From positions 1-64,000 of the forward strand of contig BLJB01000260.1 of the NCBI GenBank assembly GCA_013423325.1: a stretch of DNA of 64,000 bases. The letters are read 5' to 3'. The DNA is from Usnea hakonensis. Taxonomy: Eukaryota > Ascomycota > Lecanoromycetes > Lecanorales > Parmeliaceae. How positions within the stretch are numbered: position 1 is the first letter of the stretch; each line of letters starts with the position of its first letter. Positions 20,537 to 32,608 of the stretch are shown in pieces. The position numbers and the translations under genes are program-made. The notes under the pieces were generated by a model. The model ran no database searches and had not been told where the DNA came from. It was given only the letters and a program-made list of their open reading frames with translations.

Positions 20537-23423
20537 ATGGCTCGCAAGTCCATCAAAAGTGAGCGACCAACCCAGAAGCTGCCCGTAAGCTTTGCAAATA
20601 CGGAGCAGAGCCATGTCCATCAACCTGTCAGCTCAGGAGACACGATTCCCTTGGACTCTGACATTACCATGGAGGACGGCTCGATGGACGAAGGATGCCA
20701 GACCAACCACTCGAACAAGAAGTTTGGTAAGTCATGAAGTCCAAAAACTTTCATCCACTATCTCATGAACTCTGCAGGCAGTATCGAAGTCACTCAGCCC
20801 GTCGGAGCTCAAAGTGACGACTCAAGTAGCCATCCTCCTGTTGCCATCGACGGAGGCTTACACGTGCTTGGTCGAGGTGTCAAATCCCTGGTTCAAGGAA
20901 TCCAAAAGCTTCGCGACCTTGGTGTCGAGAATTTAGGTTTACCACTCCCTAAGATTGTCGTAGTCGGTGATCAAAGTACCGGAAAAAGCTCTTTGATCGA
21001 AGGCATCAGCGAGATTAAGGTGCCTCGAAACGCCGGCACTTGTACGAGATGCCCACTGGAGATGAACCTCGTGGAACAATCTGAAGACCATTCTCAGTGG
21101 ATCTGCAAGATCACTCTGATCACCAAGTACCATCACGATAATGATCTCATGGAACGTGCCACTAAAAGTCGCCCTTTAGGACCATGGGTACTCCAAGATC
21201 GAGCCGAAAAATTCCATTTTGCCACTCTGACATCCAAAGCCGAGGTCGAGGAAGCTCTTTTTCGAGCTCAGCGAGCTATCTTGGATATTGGTAATCCTCA
21301 TGAATACTACAAGATGGGAATGACCTTACCAAAAACAAAGCTCGAAGTGAAATTCTCGCCTAATGTCATCCAACTCGACATATCTGGTCCTGACCTTCCT
21401 AATCTTTCATTCTATGACCTTCCCGGAGTGATCAATGTTGCTGAATTCTCTCACGAAGAGTATCTCGTTACTCTCGTGAAGAATCTGGTAAAAGAATACA
21501 TCAGTACACAGGATTGCATCAACATACTTGCAATACCGATGACCGATGACCCCGCCAATTCCAGTGCATCTCAGCTGATTCGAGACATCAAAGGCGCACG
21601 AGAAAGAACGCTAGGAGGTAAAGGCCTCGCGAAACTCCTAGTTCTTCGAAGCTTACATTTTTTTAGTGATTACGAAACCAGACAGGTTTCAAAAAGGGGA
21701 GTCGTTGGATCAGTGGGAGCTGACTTTGAGTGGAGAGAAATTCCAATTGGGTTTTGGGTACTATGTCGTCAAGAACAACCCCAATACTAAAGTCTGTAAC
21801 TCCACTGCCAGGAGGGAGGAAGAAGCGTTCTTCAGCAAAGCAGAGCCATGGTCGAAAGTATTTAGCAAGTACGAGGATCGTTTTGGGACCGCAAAACTGG
21901 TGACTGCTCTTTCGCAGAAACTTACTGAACAAATTCGCACAAGGTAAGCTGCTCTCATTGGTTGACCGTTTGAAGAAGACCAGGACTAATGACGAGTCTC
22001 TAGTCTACCTTACATCAGGGAGCAGGTAGAGCAGAAAGGCATGTCGATTCAAGAGAAGCTCCGACAACTACCTGAACCAGTTGACGGCAATCTGCCCGCG
22101 ATGCTCTACGGCAAACTAATAAAACTTGAGTTTGAGCTGACGAAACGTTTTGATGGCGGATTTCAGGATTGTCCTTTCCAAAGAGAATGGCACTATCTAT
22201 CTCTTGAGTTCTGGGAATCTTTGAAGAATCTATACCCACTGGTGACTGTCACAGCGTTACAGACTCCTAGTCGAAAGGCACACTCTTCTACATTAGTCGG
22301 TGGAATGCCTAGCACTCCAACGCCTAGTAGACAATTGGCACCCATCTCCATCGACTCCGACTCTGATAGCGAGATGCCTGTAAGACGAGGTTCTGCCTCA
22401 AAACCGCGTCTTTCAAAAAAGCGTCCTCATTCGTCAACCCAGTCCACGCCTCAGAAAGCGGCACGCTTGAGCGAGATACCTGCATCCAGGATGGACAAGA
22501 CGGGCCGGAAGCAATTTGAGCTGGATGAGATTCGAAGGATTCTCCAAGACTATTATGTTGGTTTACCGGGTGAAACAGACCCGAAAGCCACTGAGCGTAT
22601 GATCAAACTTAGCATGGCTCATTGGGAAGATCCACTCATTGAATACATCAACACTTCTGGGAAACTTTGCGAAACCATGATCTATGAGCTTGTTCTGGAT
22701 GTCTTCGGACATCTTCAGAACACCCAGTTCTACAGCGAGCTTACGGATATCTGTGCGTCTTTCCTCGATAACGCGATTGATGATCAGCGGAAGATCGCCA
22801 AGCAGATACTTGGTTGGGAGCTTAACAAACCGAAGACATTGAACAAGGTGGCCATCGAGGTCGCGAAACAGAACGCAGTTGAGTATCTCAGCAGAAAGCG
22901 CCGGGAGAGTCTTGCCAAGACATATCTAGACCAGGAGGAAGAGAGAACTGGGAAGCAGACCACTGGAATAGCTCGACAGGATAAGATAGCAAAGGTCACA
23001 GATGCACAGCTGGGGCCGGATCCGTACAGCTTAGAGATGAAAGTAATGGGGGTAAGGTGTATCTGGCTTATTTCCTGCTCCACTGCTAACGGATAGAAAA
23101 GTCTGTGCGAGCCTACTACGAGTGTGCCTTTTCTAGGTTCGTGGACACTGTGTGCGAGAGTCTTGACGGCGAGCTGTTCATGAAGTGCCGTAACGGACTC
23201 GTCTCTACCGTGAAAGAGCACTTCCGTGCCACCGACCCCGGGGGTAAGTTCTTGTTGATATCGTTATCTGATGCATACTCATTCCTGCCTAGCCGATGAA
23301 CGCCTCGCTATCCTGGTGGCGGCGAATCCACAAGACGAGCTCCGTCGACTACAATTGAAGAACGAAATGGAGATGATACTGAAGGCCCAAGAGCACCTCG
23401 AAGGTCTCCCGGAAGTTGAGTGA
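20537..23423 (+). CDS. Dynamin-like GTPase
   Basis: Six exons (20537-20726, 20778-21617, 21667-21943, 22004-23051, 23102-23243, 23293-23423) give 875 aa; all phases close. The GTPase domain starts near residue 115: G1 GDQSTGKSS at about 127, the fungal Mx-like segment PRNAGTCTRCPLEMNL, G3 DLPG at about 278, and G4 TKPD at about 346-349, created across the exon 2/3 junction. A Ser-rich linker (about 520-590) with SKKRPHSSTQ breaks the stalk region. The C-terminal GTPase effector domain is visible as VRAYYECAFSRFVDTVCESL, about residues 787-806. No PH or transmembrane domain is seen. This is the Mx-like class common in moulds, distinct from Vps1, Dnm1 and Mgm1. Function in moulds is mostly unknown; membrane or innate-response roles are speculation. 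Confidence 0.92.
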
Positions 23424-23734
23424 TGCGGATTATTGTGCGGTCAAGATGCAAAGAGCATCTTTTTCTATTGCAAGAGGAATTTCAATGTCAAACGTTTGCG
23501 AGATCGTATGTGTGGATGAGCCGTATTGTCGGCATGGACTGTGTGAAAGCGACCTTTAGCATCGTAGTGAGAAGAGTCAGTGGTGACATAGGAAAACAGC
23601 TGATTGGTCTTATTATGTCTTCCGGGCCAGAAAATCGTAAATCTAAGAATCAAAGAATAGCATCCATGACGAACAAGCGCACGTGACAGCATGAATTTCG
23701 CGTAAATTACTCTATTTTCGTGACTCAACTGTTA
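23424..23734. promoter_or_regulatory. Promoter of lysyl-tRNA synthetase gene
   Basis: A 311 bp spacer between the dynamin-like gene and the lysyl-tRNA synthetase gene, on the same strand. It must contain the end of one transcript and the start of the next. No clear TATA box. Confidence 0.4.
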
Positions 23735-25809
23735 ATGCCCGTTGAACATCCTCCGTGTCAGTCATCGCTTATGTCTCAGCCCATGCCGGAAAGCAATCCC
23801 TCTAAGGGCGAGAACGATCGACCGGTCAAGCTGCCAATTCGTACAAAGGACGGACAAGAAGCTATGGACCCCACCGAAGAAGCCTCAGGAGAGAAAATCA
23901 GGTTGGCTTGCATCCCAATCGAACCAAATCACTCTCTGAACTTACCACAGCAAAAGTGAGCAGAAGAGACGTCAGAAAGAGAAGGAGCGTGAAGAGAAGA
24001 AGGCAGCCAAAGCGGCTGCCGCCCCCCCTCAGCCCGAGAAGAAGAATGTTTCTGCTACCCCTCACGAAGCTGATCTGACCCCCAATGTAAGCCAATTTCC
24101 GTCCATATGCAAGCAGGGAACGTTGCTAAGCTCGATCTTTGACATGTAGCAATACACCGAGATTCGATCGCGCACCGCCCACGAGCTCCATCGCACCCCC
24201 AATTTTGATATTCATGGAGCCAATCCCCCACATAACGAAACCGTAGGCGGTTTCATACCTAAGTACGAGCATATCAAGACTGGGGAGCACCTCAAGGATG
24301 TGGAAGTCAGCGTTGCAGGCAGGGTTTTCACAAAGCGAGAGTCGGGCGGCAAGCTGGTGTTCTACGATCTCAGGCATAAAGGGAGTAAAATTCAGATCAT
24401 GTGTCAAGCTCAAGAGGCGGCAGGCTCCTTGACTTTCGAACAACAGCATGAGCATATCCGACGGAACGACATCATATGGGTTACAGGGTACCCAGGACGT
24501 ACAGCTCCAAGGAATCGACCCGACGGTGAACTCTCACTATTTGCAAGAGAAGTCAAATTGCTCACACCAAGTCTACACCAACTTCCTTCTGATCACTATG
24601 GTTTCAAGGATCAAGAACAGAGGTACCGGCAGAGACATCTGGACTGGATCATGAACGAGACTTCTGTCGACGTATTCCGCAAGCGTCATGAGATAATACG
24701 CTATATCCAGAGGTTCTTCGACGGGCTGGGTTTCATTGAGGTGGAGACCCCAATATTGACTGCCATAGCTGGTGGAGCAACCGCCAAACCCTTCATGACA
24801 CACCACAATGAATTGAATATGACGCTCTATTTGCGAATCGCACCCGAGCTCGATCTCAAGAAGATGATCGTTGGAGGCTTTGATCGAGTGTACGAGATTG
24901 GCAAGCAGTTCAGGAACGAGGGCATCGACTTGACCCACAACCCGGAGTTCACTACTTGCGAGTTCTACATGGCATACGCAGATGTTTTTGATGTTATGGA
25001 GATTACGGAAGATCTCGTGTCTGGCCTGGTGAAGCACGTCACGGGTAGCTACGAGACTAAGTTTGACCCTCAAACTGGGGAGCAGTACCACATCAATTGG
25101 GCAAAGCCTTGGAAGCGTATCGAGATGATACCAGCTCTTGAGGAAGCATGTGGTGAGAAATTCCCGCCTAGCACGGAGCTACATACAGAGGCTTCAACGG
25201 ATTTTCTCAAACGTATACTCAAGAAAATGAATGTCGAATGCTCGCCACCGCAAACAAACGCTCGGATGCTGGATAAACTAGTTGGAGAGTTCATCGAAGA
25301 AGAGATCGTCAACCCTACGTTCATTACCAACCATCCTCAGATCATGTCTCCTCTTGCCAAAGTACACCGCAAGCATCCGGGTCTCTGTGAGCGTTTCGAA
25401 GCCTTTGTCTGCAAGAAGGAGATTGTAAACGCTTACAGTGAACAAAACAATCCGTTCGCGCAAAGAGAGGCTTTCGAAGAGCAAGCCAAGATGAAAGCTC
25501 AGGGCGACGATGAAGTGCCGGCTATTGACGAGAGCTTTATCACAGCTTTGGAATATGGATTGCCACCCACTGGAGGCTGGGGTATGGGCATTGACCGCTT
25601 GGTTATGTTCTTGACGAATCATTACAATATCAAAGAGGTACTTGCGTTCCCGTTCATGAAGGACGACCGGAGTCAGAGCAAGGACAAAGGGGTTGTGGCC
25701 GATGATGAAGCCGTAGTGACTGCGATCGATGGGGGGATTTGTAAGTCAAAACCTCGAAATGCGGGGCATTCTGTGGTCTCGTCTCACCCATTGTACAGTG
25801 CACAAATAG
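23735..25809 (+). CDS. KRS1: Lysyl-tRNA synthetase, cytosolic type
   Basis: Four exons (23735-23901, 23951-24086, 24150-25740, 25799-25809) give 634 aa. The last exon is 11 nt; if it is not spliced the protein ends 14 codons later, at 25823. Start is uncertain: in-frame ATGs lie at 23735, 23771 and 23783, none in a strong context. The basic helix [19 protein letters not shown] is the eukaryotic tRNA-binding extension. An anticodon-binding OB fold follows ([20 protein letters not shown]). Class II motif 2 is [20 protein letters not shown] and motif 3 is [14 protein letters not shown]. Known: it charges tRNA-Lys with lysine using ATP. The frame is complete and all catalytic motifs are present. 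Confidence 0.96.
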
Positions 25810-26759
25810 ATACGGATACTTGAGATGGTAGGTACATAGCACGGTTGCTGTGACCGCATGTGCGGCCCTCAGCCTATCAAGCGCATGTCTTATGTAGGTT
25901 GTAGGACCTCAAAAGTCCCATAAAAGAGAGTGTTGGGAACAGAATGATGATTCCGGTACGATGGCTGTATGCCTCGCTTTCCTGCACTTCTATATCCTCG
26001 TCTGACTGCCTCTTATCGATACCTTAGCGTTGGCGAGCGTCGAGGCCAGTCTACCCACATCCTTGGTTCCCACAAAAGATCAGAAAATCTCGCAAGTCAA
26101 CCAAGTCCCTTGACTATCCTGAGCTGAGAGCTAAAGTCAAGGTGTTTCATCTTGCCCAGAAATATCTATAAGTAGTATCTATCAGGGGCTGTTGAATGTG
26201 TCAAGAGAATTGCCTTCTTGCACCCACAACCAAGAGCTTCATCAACAGGTGCTATTGATTATATAACGTCCAAAGTTTCAAAATTAAAGTGTCAGCTTTC
26301 AGTGAATCGCCACTTTCAACATGTGACAACATGTGACTTGGAGAGTGAAGACTATACATAACACATTCACCACTTTTCGGCTTGTTTGTGTAAAGCGTGA
26401 TTCTCGGCAGATTGCCCGTATAAGGAAGACTTCACTCTGTTAAGGTGTAGTGAACAGTCGAACATTTCTTATTCCTCAAACTTCACACCTTTGTCGTCTC
26501 CCCCTCGTCTACCTCCAATACTTAAAGTCTCTCGGCCGAACCTCCTAACTGTTGAAATTACTTGACACACTGCCGTTTAACTAGTCTTGATCCTACATCT
26601 ATCCATTACCCTCATATCTAAAGCGCTTTCTTCTCAAATTTCCGTTCCATCATGACCCACTCGAGTTCCCCAAAATCCTTTATGGCAGCACAGCCTAACT
26701 ACCTCATGTGGTGACGAACACAGAAAAAGTCACAGTGAACCATCTACGCCCCACCAACT
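25810..26759. other. Intergenic, promoter of next gene
   Basis: A 950 bp spacer with no gene seen. A direct repeat acatgtgaca occurs at about 26319 and 26329. A pyrimidine-rich leader precedes the ATG at 26760. A short upstream ATG at about 26652 (atgacccactcgag) opens a small frame in that leader. Confidence 0.5.
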
Positions 26760-29470
26760 ATGTCTCGGCTCCATACCAATTTCGTGGAAGTCAAAGTCCA
26801 TACCGCCAAATGTGACTCTTGTGAAGCGCATAACAAAGGGACGCTCTACCGCTGCACTGAATGCGGCCAGCATGTGTGTTCATCTTGTTGGATTCTACAG
26901 CCCGGAGATAGGATTCATGTGTATGGTAGCGGATCTCAAAATGCAGGCGGCGAGCGAAAAGACGAAAAGGGGGGTACGAGGCAGGCCAGGTTGAGGAGGC
27001 AGATCGTGATCAGCGATGACGAAGATGACGATCTCCCAATGCTGACTCCTGCTCCCACAACGAATCAGGCAGAGATGAACGGTGCAAACAATCAGCATGG
27101 GGAGAGAAGGGACGTCATCACAAACAACGATCAACGTGAGCACCGTCAAGATGATTTGTCCACACCGTGGCCTATTGCACAAGCCAGAAAGCTGCCGGTA
27201 TTGAGGCCTGCCGATCCGACTGCCAACACAAGCGTGAAGGAAACTGTGGATCAGATGGGCCAGAGGCATTCTCACATCCACAGGCAAGAATTCAGAGCCG
27301 GTCGACATAAGTTGGTCCAAGACTATGACAACCTAGAGAGACAAGCAGCTCCAACCAGACATGCTTTTGTCGACGACGACCAAGAACTGGCTCGTCAAGC
27401 TCGTCTTCCAAGCTCATCATGGGTCCCACGCCAGCAGGCACCTTATCCCACTCCTCTTCAAGCCCAGCCTGCTAGCTTCCACCAGAAACTCAGGGAAAAC
27501 TTAGCCGCTCAAAACCAATACACCTTCACCAGCATGCAACCTGCGCAGCGCCAAGCCCCTGATCCCACCCATTCCTTGAATGCACACCAGCGAGCCACTC
27601 AGTTGCCTCTTCGTCAAACCCAGCACCCCAGCTACCGCCCGCGGCCTGGGGTGAACGTACATCAGCAGGCGGCCCGCGACCAATATGTTTTCGCAGACGG
27701 TCAAGACGTTGGCCATCACAATCGCAGGCCGAATCAGGAGTCTTTTTCCCGACAGGATACAGCCCCTCTAGATCCACGCCCAGCTCATGCTTCCATCCCT
27801 TGGCAGAATGCCCAGATAGCAGCAAACATCGATGCTGTGGCAGCTCACAATCGACAGGCGTTCCTGATCAACCAGCAGGCGCAGGCTCGTGCGAGAGCGA
27901 TGTCAATGGAGACTCGAAAGCGGCAGGCTATGGGCGTATACAGAACTCTGCCGCCAAATTCAAGTGGGGACCAAGTAGCGGCACAACATCGACAGACATT
28001 TGCCTCGAAACAGCAGTCGCCGTCTACCCGCACTTCCATGGAGCAAATTATGACGGCTCGCGATCACCAAGAGGCCGGCCTCTCACGAAAGCAGGCAAAT
28101 CGTCCACATCCTGGCCCACCCCAGATTCCTTATCAATACCAAGGTCCTACTAAGTCGTCTCCTCTTTCACCTCAAGTCTCTCTCTCACAGCAGCATGCGG
28201 CGCTGCCAGCTTCGCGTCAAGCCCCAAATCCAGCAGCCATTCGAAACGACCCTTCCGGAATTCACCAGGTTCGAGAGGTATGTTCAACTCCCATCAATCT
28301 CGGAAGAGACACTAACGCCAGTCCCAGCACTCGCCAGGAATCCTTGCAGCGGCCGATGCTCTGCTCACCTGTGCCCGAATTGACCAGAATTCGGACGCCT
28401 ATGATCATCAGGATCAAGATTTGACGGCTGTTTCACAATTAGTCTCTTCCAAGTCCCCTGTATCTCCGAAGGCTTTGACCGGTGGATCTGGAGCTGCTGA
28501 AATCCACCATGTCAATGGTCTTATATTGAGTTCGTGTCGTCCCAATGCGGATGCGGATTCGGCAAATGCTCACCTTGAAAAGCATCGGGATCGTCAGGCC
28601 GGGAGGCACGAATCATCAGGCACTCATAAGCCTGTCTCTGATCCGTCAATCAGCCCGCGAGATCGTCTAAGCTACAGTCATGCTAGGTTGCAATCTGATC
28701 CAAGATCCGTGCCGGCTGACTCCTCCGCTGCCCAGAGTCCGAAACCTGCTGTGTCAATTCATGCAGCTACCTACCTCCTCCAATGGAACTCTGGTCGTGC
28801 TGCACATTCTCTGAGCCCGAGTCCTCAGCTTTACACAACTTGCTTTTCTTCCCCAACACTGCAAGCTGGCTCCACTCAGAGGGTTCAGGGCATCAACGTT
28901 GGGGCGAGTGATTCCACAGAAGCGGTGGAGGCTAGGACCAAAGCCCTGAGTGGTCCAGATTGCGCACTCGGAGGGCCAAGTGATGTCGATATGGTGATAT
29001 CTAGCCCAGACGTTAGGGAGGATGACTCTCGTCGTAGCGAGGCATTGGCTCTTGAAGAGATGCCCACAAAACCTAAAGAAAACGGTGGTTCCGAAGAAAC
29101 TAGGTTTCCCGGGCCAATTCCTAGCTTGCTTGCAGAAGGACGGGCCAAAAAGCATCAGAGAGACGAGAAGAAAGCTGGCCGTAAAATCAGCAAGGAGCAT
29201 AAGGCATCGGGCGATGTCGATGTCGTAGACGCGCGGGGAAGGAATAGTAAGGATAGCCGCTCTGGACAGATCGATGACAATGGTGGTGACATTGAAAACA
29301 CTTTGCGGAACAAGCTAGACAGCAGCAGGACGAAAAAAATTAAGGGAGAAGCAAATGCCGTGGCAAAGGGACTCGAGCACGTCAAGAATTATAAGAGAGG
29401 CGTGGCGTACAGGAAAAAACCCGCGTCAAAGGGTAGAAAGGTGAAAAAGCCGGCAGAAAACGTTGGATGA
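26760..29470 (+). CDS. Cys-motif, Gln-rich hypothetical protein
   Basis: Two exons (26760-28277 and 28322-29470) joined by a 44 nt intron (GTATGT, branch site ctaac, CCAG) in phase 0 give 888 aa. Without the intron there would be two overlapping frames; the splice removes the problem. Near the N-terminus there is a cysteine motif with Cys at 18, 21, 32, 35, 40 and 43 (C-x2-C-x10-C-x2-C-x4-C-x2-C), like a small treble-clef or B-box-type zinc finger. Residues 70-550 are rich in Gln, His, Arg and Pro, and the C-terminal 200 residues are highly charged and Lys-rich, with KKPASKGRKVKKP at the end like a nuclear signal. A nuclear, chromatin- or RNA-linked role is inference from composition. Confidence 0.78.
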
Positions 29471-29651
29471 AATTTCCTTTTGGAGCCGAGATGGCTTTGA
29501 CGATGGCATGGCGAGAGAGCAGTGATCTTCTTCTTCTTCTTGCGGCGAGATTCTTACATTTGAAGGGAAATGTATATTGTGATGAGCTTCAGTCTTGGAC
29601 AATGGACGGCACGCTTTGTGTCAAAGATCGCAGCTTTACCATAGAGACACA

Positions 29652-30144
29652 TTAGAGATGGCGGCTTTTGAGATAAGAAGTGGAATAGATGATGCCGACA
29701 GATAGCGTGGGCAACACGAACTTCCCAAACCTTACTGAGGATGATTGAGGATCCCCGCATCCTAGAGGTCCCAAACCGGAACGCCTGGCGACCACCCTAT
29801 TTCGCTCCAACGTGTAGCCACCGCTTCTGTCCTCAAGCCGGAAAGCCACACCAACTACATCATCAGTGCCTTCTGAACAGCACGCTTAGCCTTAGACCAC
29901 GCGCTATCTTTCACTACGGTCCACCGACTTCCATTCAGCCTTCCACACCCCTTATAACCGGAAACTCCGACAAGACCCGAGATGACTTACAAGGCGGTAG
30001 TCCCTCGCTCGCCCGTCTCGCGTTCTCCGCCTCCCGTTTCTCCTTTTCTCCTTTCTCGACCTGCGCTTTGAGAGCGGCGTAGGATTCATTTTCTTGCTGG
30101 TTCTGGGGCGCGGTGCGCGAGCCGGGGCCTGACCAGCCGGACAT
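29652..30144 (-). CDS. Small hypothetical protein
   Basis: Possible two-exon gene (30144-29991 and 29854-29652) encoding 118 aa, with a 136 nt intron (GTAAGT...TAG) in phase 1. Exon 1 starts MSGWSGPGSRTAPQNQQENE and has a charged helical stretch EKGEKEKREAENARRASEG. The join reads GLPPFGVAFRLEDRSGG. A weakly hydrophobic segment near the end (FVLPTLSVGIIYSTSYL) could be a membrane helix. I do not recognise it. Exon 1 is fairly convincing; exon 2 rests on the splice sites and the phase only. It lies tail to tail with the Gln-rich gene, with 181 bp between the stop codons. Confidence 0.45.
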
Positions 30145-31147
30145 GGTGCTGTTTGGGGATGGGGTTGAGTTGCTTGAGGGGGGGCGGGGGAGAGTGATGG
30201 CGGGGGTTTGGTATTAAGGCTGGGGGGGAAAGAGGGGGGAAAGTTTTCTTGAAACAGCGGAGATAAAGAAGGCTGGTGAGGGTTGGGGCGTATGATACGG
30301 AGATGTGTCTGGCATTGAGAGGAGGAGTGATGATGGCTTTATAGCCTTTTGGAGGAGATATGATAGCGTTCGGGATTGGAAGGAGGCTATACTTTGACGG
30401 AAGGGAAGAGATGCTGATTTCTGGGAGATCTTGATTCCAATGCTGCGCACTGCCTCGTTCGAGGTCTCGTGGCATTGATGCGGGATTTTGGCAAGTCATG
30501 CAGCATGTCGATCAATGGTGTTCCGTACCCAAGGGCAAAGATTTTCAGGCTCGAGTTTTAGGAATGCAGCTGCTATGTTTTATTTTTAAATATGATCGGC
30601 ATGGTTACTCCGTAGAGGCCTTTTGTATCCCCGCATGTCAAAGTCTAAAAATAGACACTGCTGAATCAGACGACAGGGCTATCAATCTTATCTTATCAGA
30701 TGGACCCTTCACGTACTTAAGTACTTTAAGGGCGCGAGGGGGTCGGCGCAAATGCTACCGAAAGCACATCGTTACCATTTACATTACACTAAGCCTCACG
30801 AGTACTTTTATGTATAGAAATGGTATTATGACCTGCTTTTAAGTTGCGACTATGAGAAATGGCATCATTTTCTTCGAAAATGACCTTGTCTAATAAGTCT
30901 ACAAGCCCTCAGGTAGTTTAGTGTGTAGGAAAGATTGCGAAACAAAAAGAATACTTTCGGTACTTCTACAAGCATTTGCGCTAACCCCCTAGCGCCCTTA
31001 AAGTACTTACCTCATTGCGTAAACGCATGATGCCTCGCAACGGATCAGCAAGCTAGCTTGAGTTTCTACCCACTTTGACACGCCTTGGACACTGCCACTT
31101 CTCTTCCCATAGTCTCAGGATCGAGTTTAACATCTTCTGACATCGAC
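30145..31147. other. Intergenic with MITE-like element
   Basis: A 1 kb spacer between divergent genes. The first 350 bp are the upstream region of the small minus-strand gene. The element at 30718-31009 is listed separately. No gene seen. Confidence 0.5.
30718..31009. mobile_element. MITE-like inverted-repeat element
   Basis: The left end reads taagtactttaagggcgc followed by gagggggtcggcgcaaatgc. The reverse complement of the right end reads taagtactttaagggcgc followed by tagggggttagcgcaaatgc. The first 39 bases align with 3 mismatches, and after a 9 bp indel an ACCGAAAG block also matches. The interior (about 200 bp) has no coding frame. This looks like a small non-autonomous DNA transposon. 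I could not settle a target-site duplication. It lies 139 bp upstream of the RING-H2 gene start and may affect that promoter. Confidence 0.75.
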
Positions 31148-31961
31148 ATGTCGTCCTACGAAGTCGAACACAATGTCCCCAAGCCCTCCACCACGGAGCC
31201 CCCCCATCCTCCTCGCCGCCCCGACCTCTCAACTTTTTTCTCCACCCTCGAACACGTCGACACAACCAACGTATCAAACGGCAACGCTTTACCTATCCCG
31301 GGCGATGTCTCCGCCGCGTACAGAACGCTGGCCGAGGCATTTGAGAGGATGAGACCGTATCGGAGTGGCGAAGGGCCGTTGGATGGCATGATAGAGCTGT
31401 TGGTTGCGAACTCGGAGTCACCGCCGAAGGAAGTGAAAGGGGTTAGTCAGGGGTTTTTGGATGGTGAGTGAGAAGTTCTACGTAGTCTTGGAAAATCTTG
31501 GGCTCTTGGGGCTACTATCGCTGCTACTGCTGCTGCTTGGAATTGGGAAGGGAGAGCCCTGGGACGGGTCCATGTTTGAAGCTACCATTCTCTGCGTCCC
31601 TTTGCTGACGCTTGGCTTCGTGTGCAGAGCTCGAGCGCGTACCAAACAAACTTCTGAAACCGTCAATGGACTGTCCAATCTGCGGCAATCCTTTCTTAGA
31701 CGGTATGCAACTCTGCTATATTCGAACAAGAAACTATCATCAGCTGACATCCCGACTGTAGATGAGTACCCTCTAGTCGTCCGTCTACCATGCAACAAGA
31801 ACCACATGTTCGACCTGGAATGCATCGGACCCTGGTTGAAGCTGCACGCTACGTGCCCCCTAGATCGGAAAGATTTGGTAAAGGAGAAAGCGCCGCCTCC
31901 ACCACCACCACCAAAGGACGGGGAGGAAGAAGACGGAGAGTGGGACGACATGTACGCATGA
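31148..31961 (+). CDS. RING-H2 finger protein, likely E3 ligase
   Basis: Three exons (31148-31463, 31628-31702, 31762-31961) give 196 aa. The RING-H2 motif is split over exons 2 and 3: CPICGNPFLDDEYPLVVRLP then CNKNHMFDLECIGPWLKLHA and CPLDR, giving Cys, Cys, Cys, His, Cys and Cys-x2-D in the usual order. The N-terminal 100 residues are Pro/Ser-rich and not conserved as far as I can tell. The end is a polyproline run (PPPPPPP) and an acidic tail. Known: RING-H2 proteins of this form bind E2 enzymes and pass ubiquitin to substrates. Substrate and location are unknown; no membrane segment is seen. The last zinc-ligand pair C-P-L-D has Asp after Leu, as in the common fungal form. Confidence 0.85.
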
Positions 31962-32608
31962 TTGGCGACGTTTCGACCCGAGAGCAGCGCGGCGACCCGC
32001 GTACTATCTATTGCATTAGAAAGTCGATACCGACTGAAGGATCAGCGAGGAAGAATGGCAGCTCGATGAGACGGCTTGCTCTTCCTGTTCAGGCCTAGCG
32101 CCTCTTGGCAGAGGTACTGCGGCCTATATCCACTCTTTCTACCATACTCGTAGACTTGCTCCCTATCTATTGAATCCTCTTTATGTACCGTTATTGATTA
32201 TTTTTCCAGTTGCAGTCCTAACATCATGGACAAACTTCCACAATCAAAGTCTTACGAGGCAAAGTTCAAACATCTCACGTCCATGCGGAATGAGGGGTTG
32301 GATCTTCGACAAAATGAGCGATGATTGCGGCCCAGCTGTGCGGCTGACAGAGTAAGCTGGTTTGTTTGTTTTAATGATCATATTGTGCATGAAAAGGATC
32401 GGCGAGGCTTTTCGCTTCTCCGCCGGGTATATTGTCCTCCCGCCTTTGCACAGCCCGAGGGTCTCTGATTCTCCTATTTCGCAGAGATGAACACTTCTTA
32501 CACACTCTCCTTCTGGCAGTATCATAACTTGTCACGTCCACTTCGGTTCCTGTTGACAGCTGTCTTTGTTTGTCATCTGATTATATACGCCTGCTTCTCG
32601 CTACGATA
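31962..32608. other. Intergenic, receptor gene promoter
   Basis: A 647 bp spacer with no gene found. It contains the 3' region of the RING gene and the promoter of the rhodopsin-domain gene. Confidence 0.5.

Noticed and set aside
28421..29470. Separate 349 aa gene
   Set aside because: It begins at a non-ATG codon and joins cleanly in phase to the upstream frame by a 44 nt intron.
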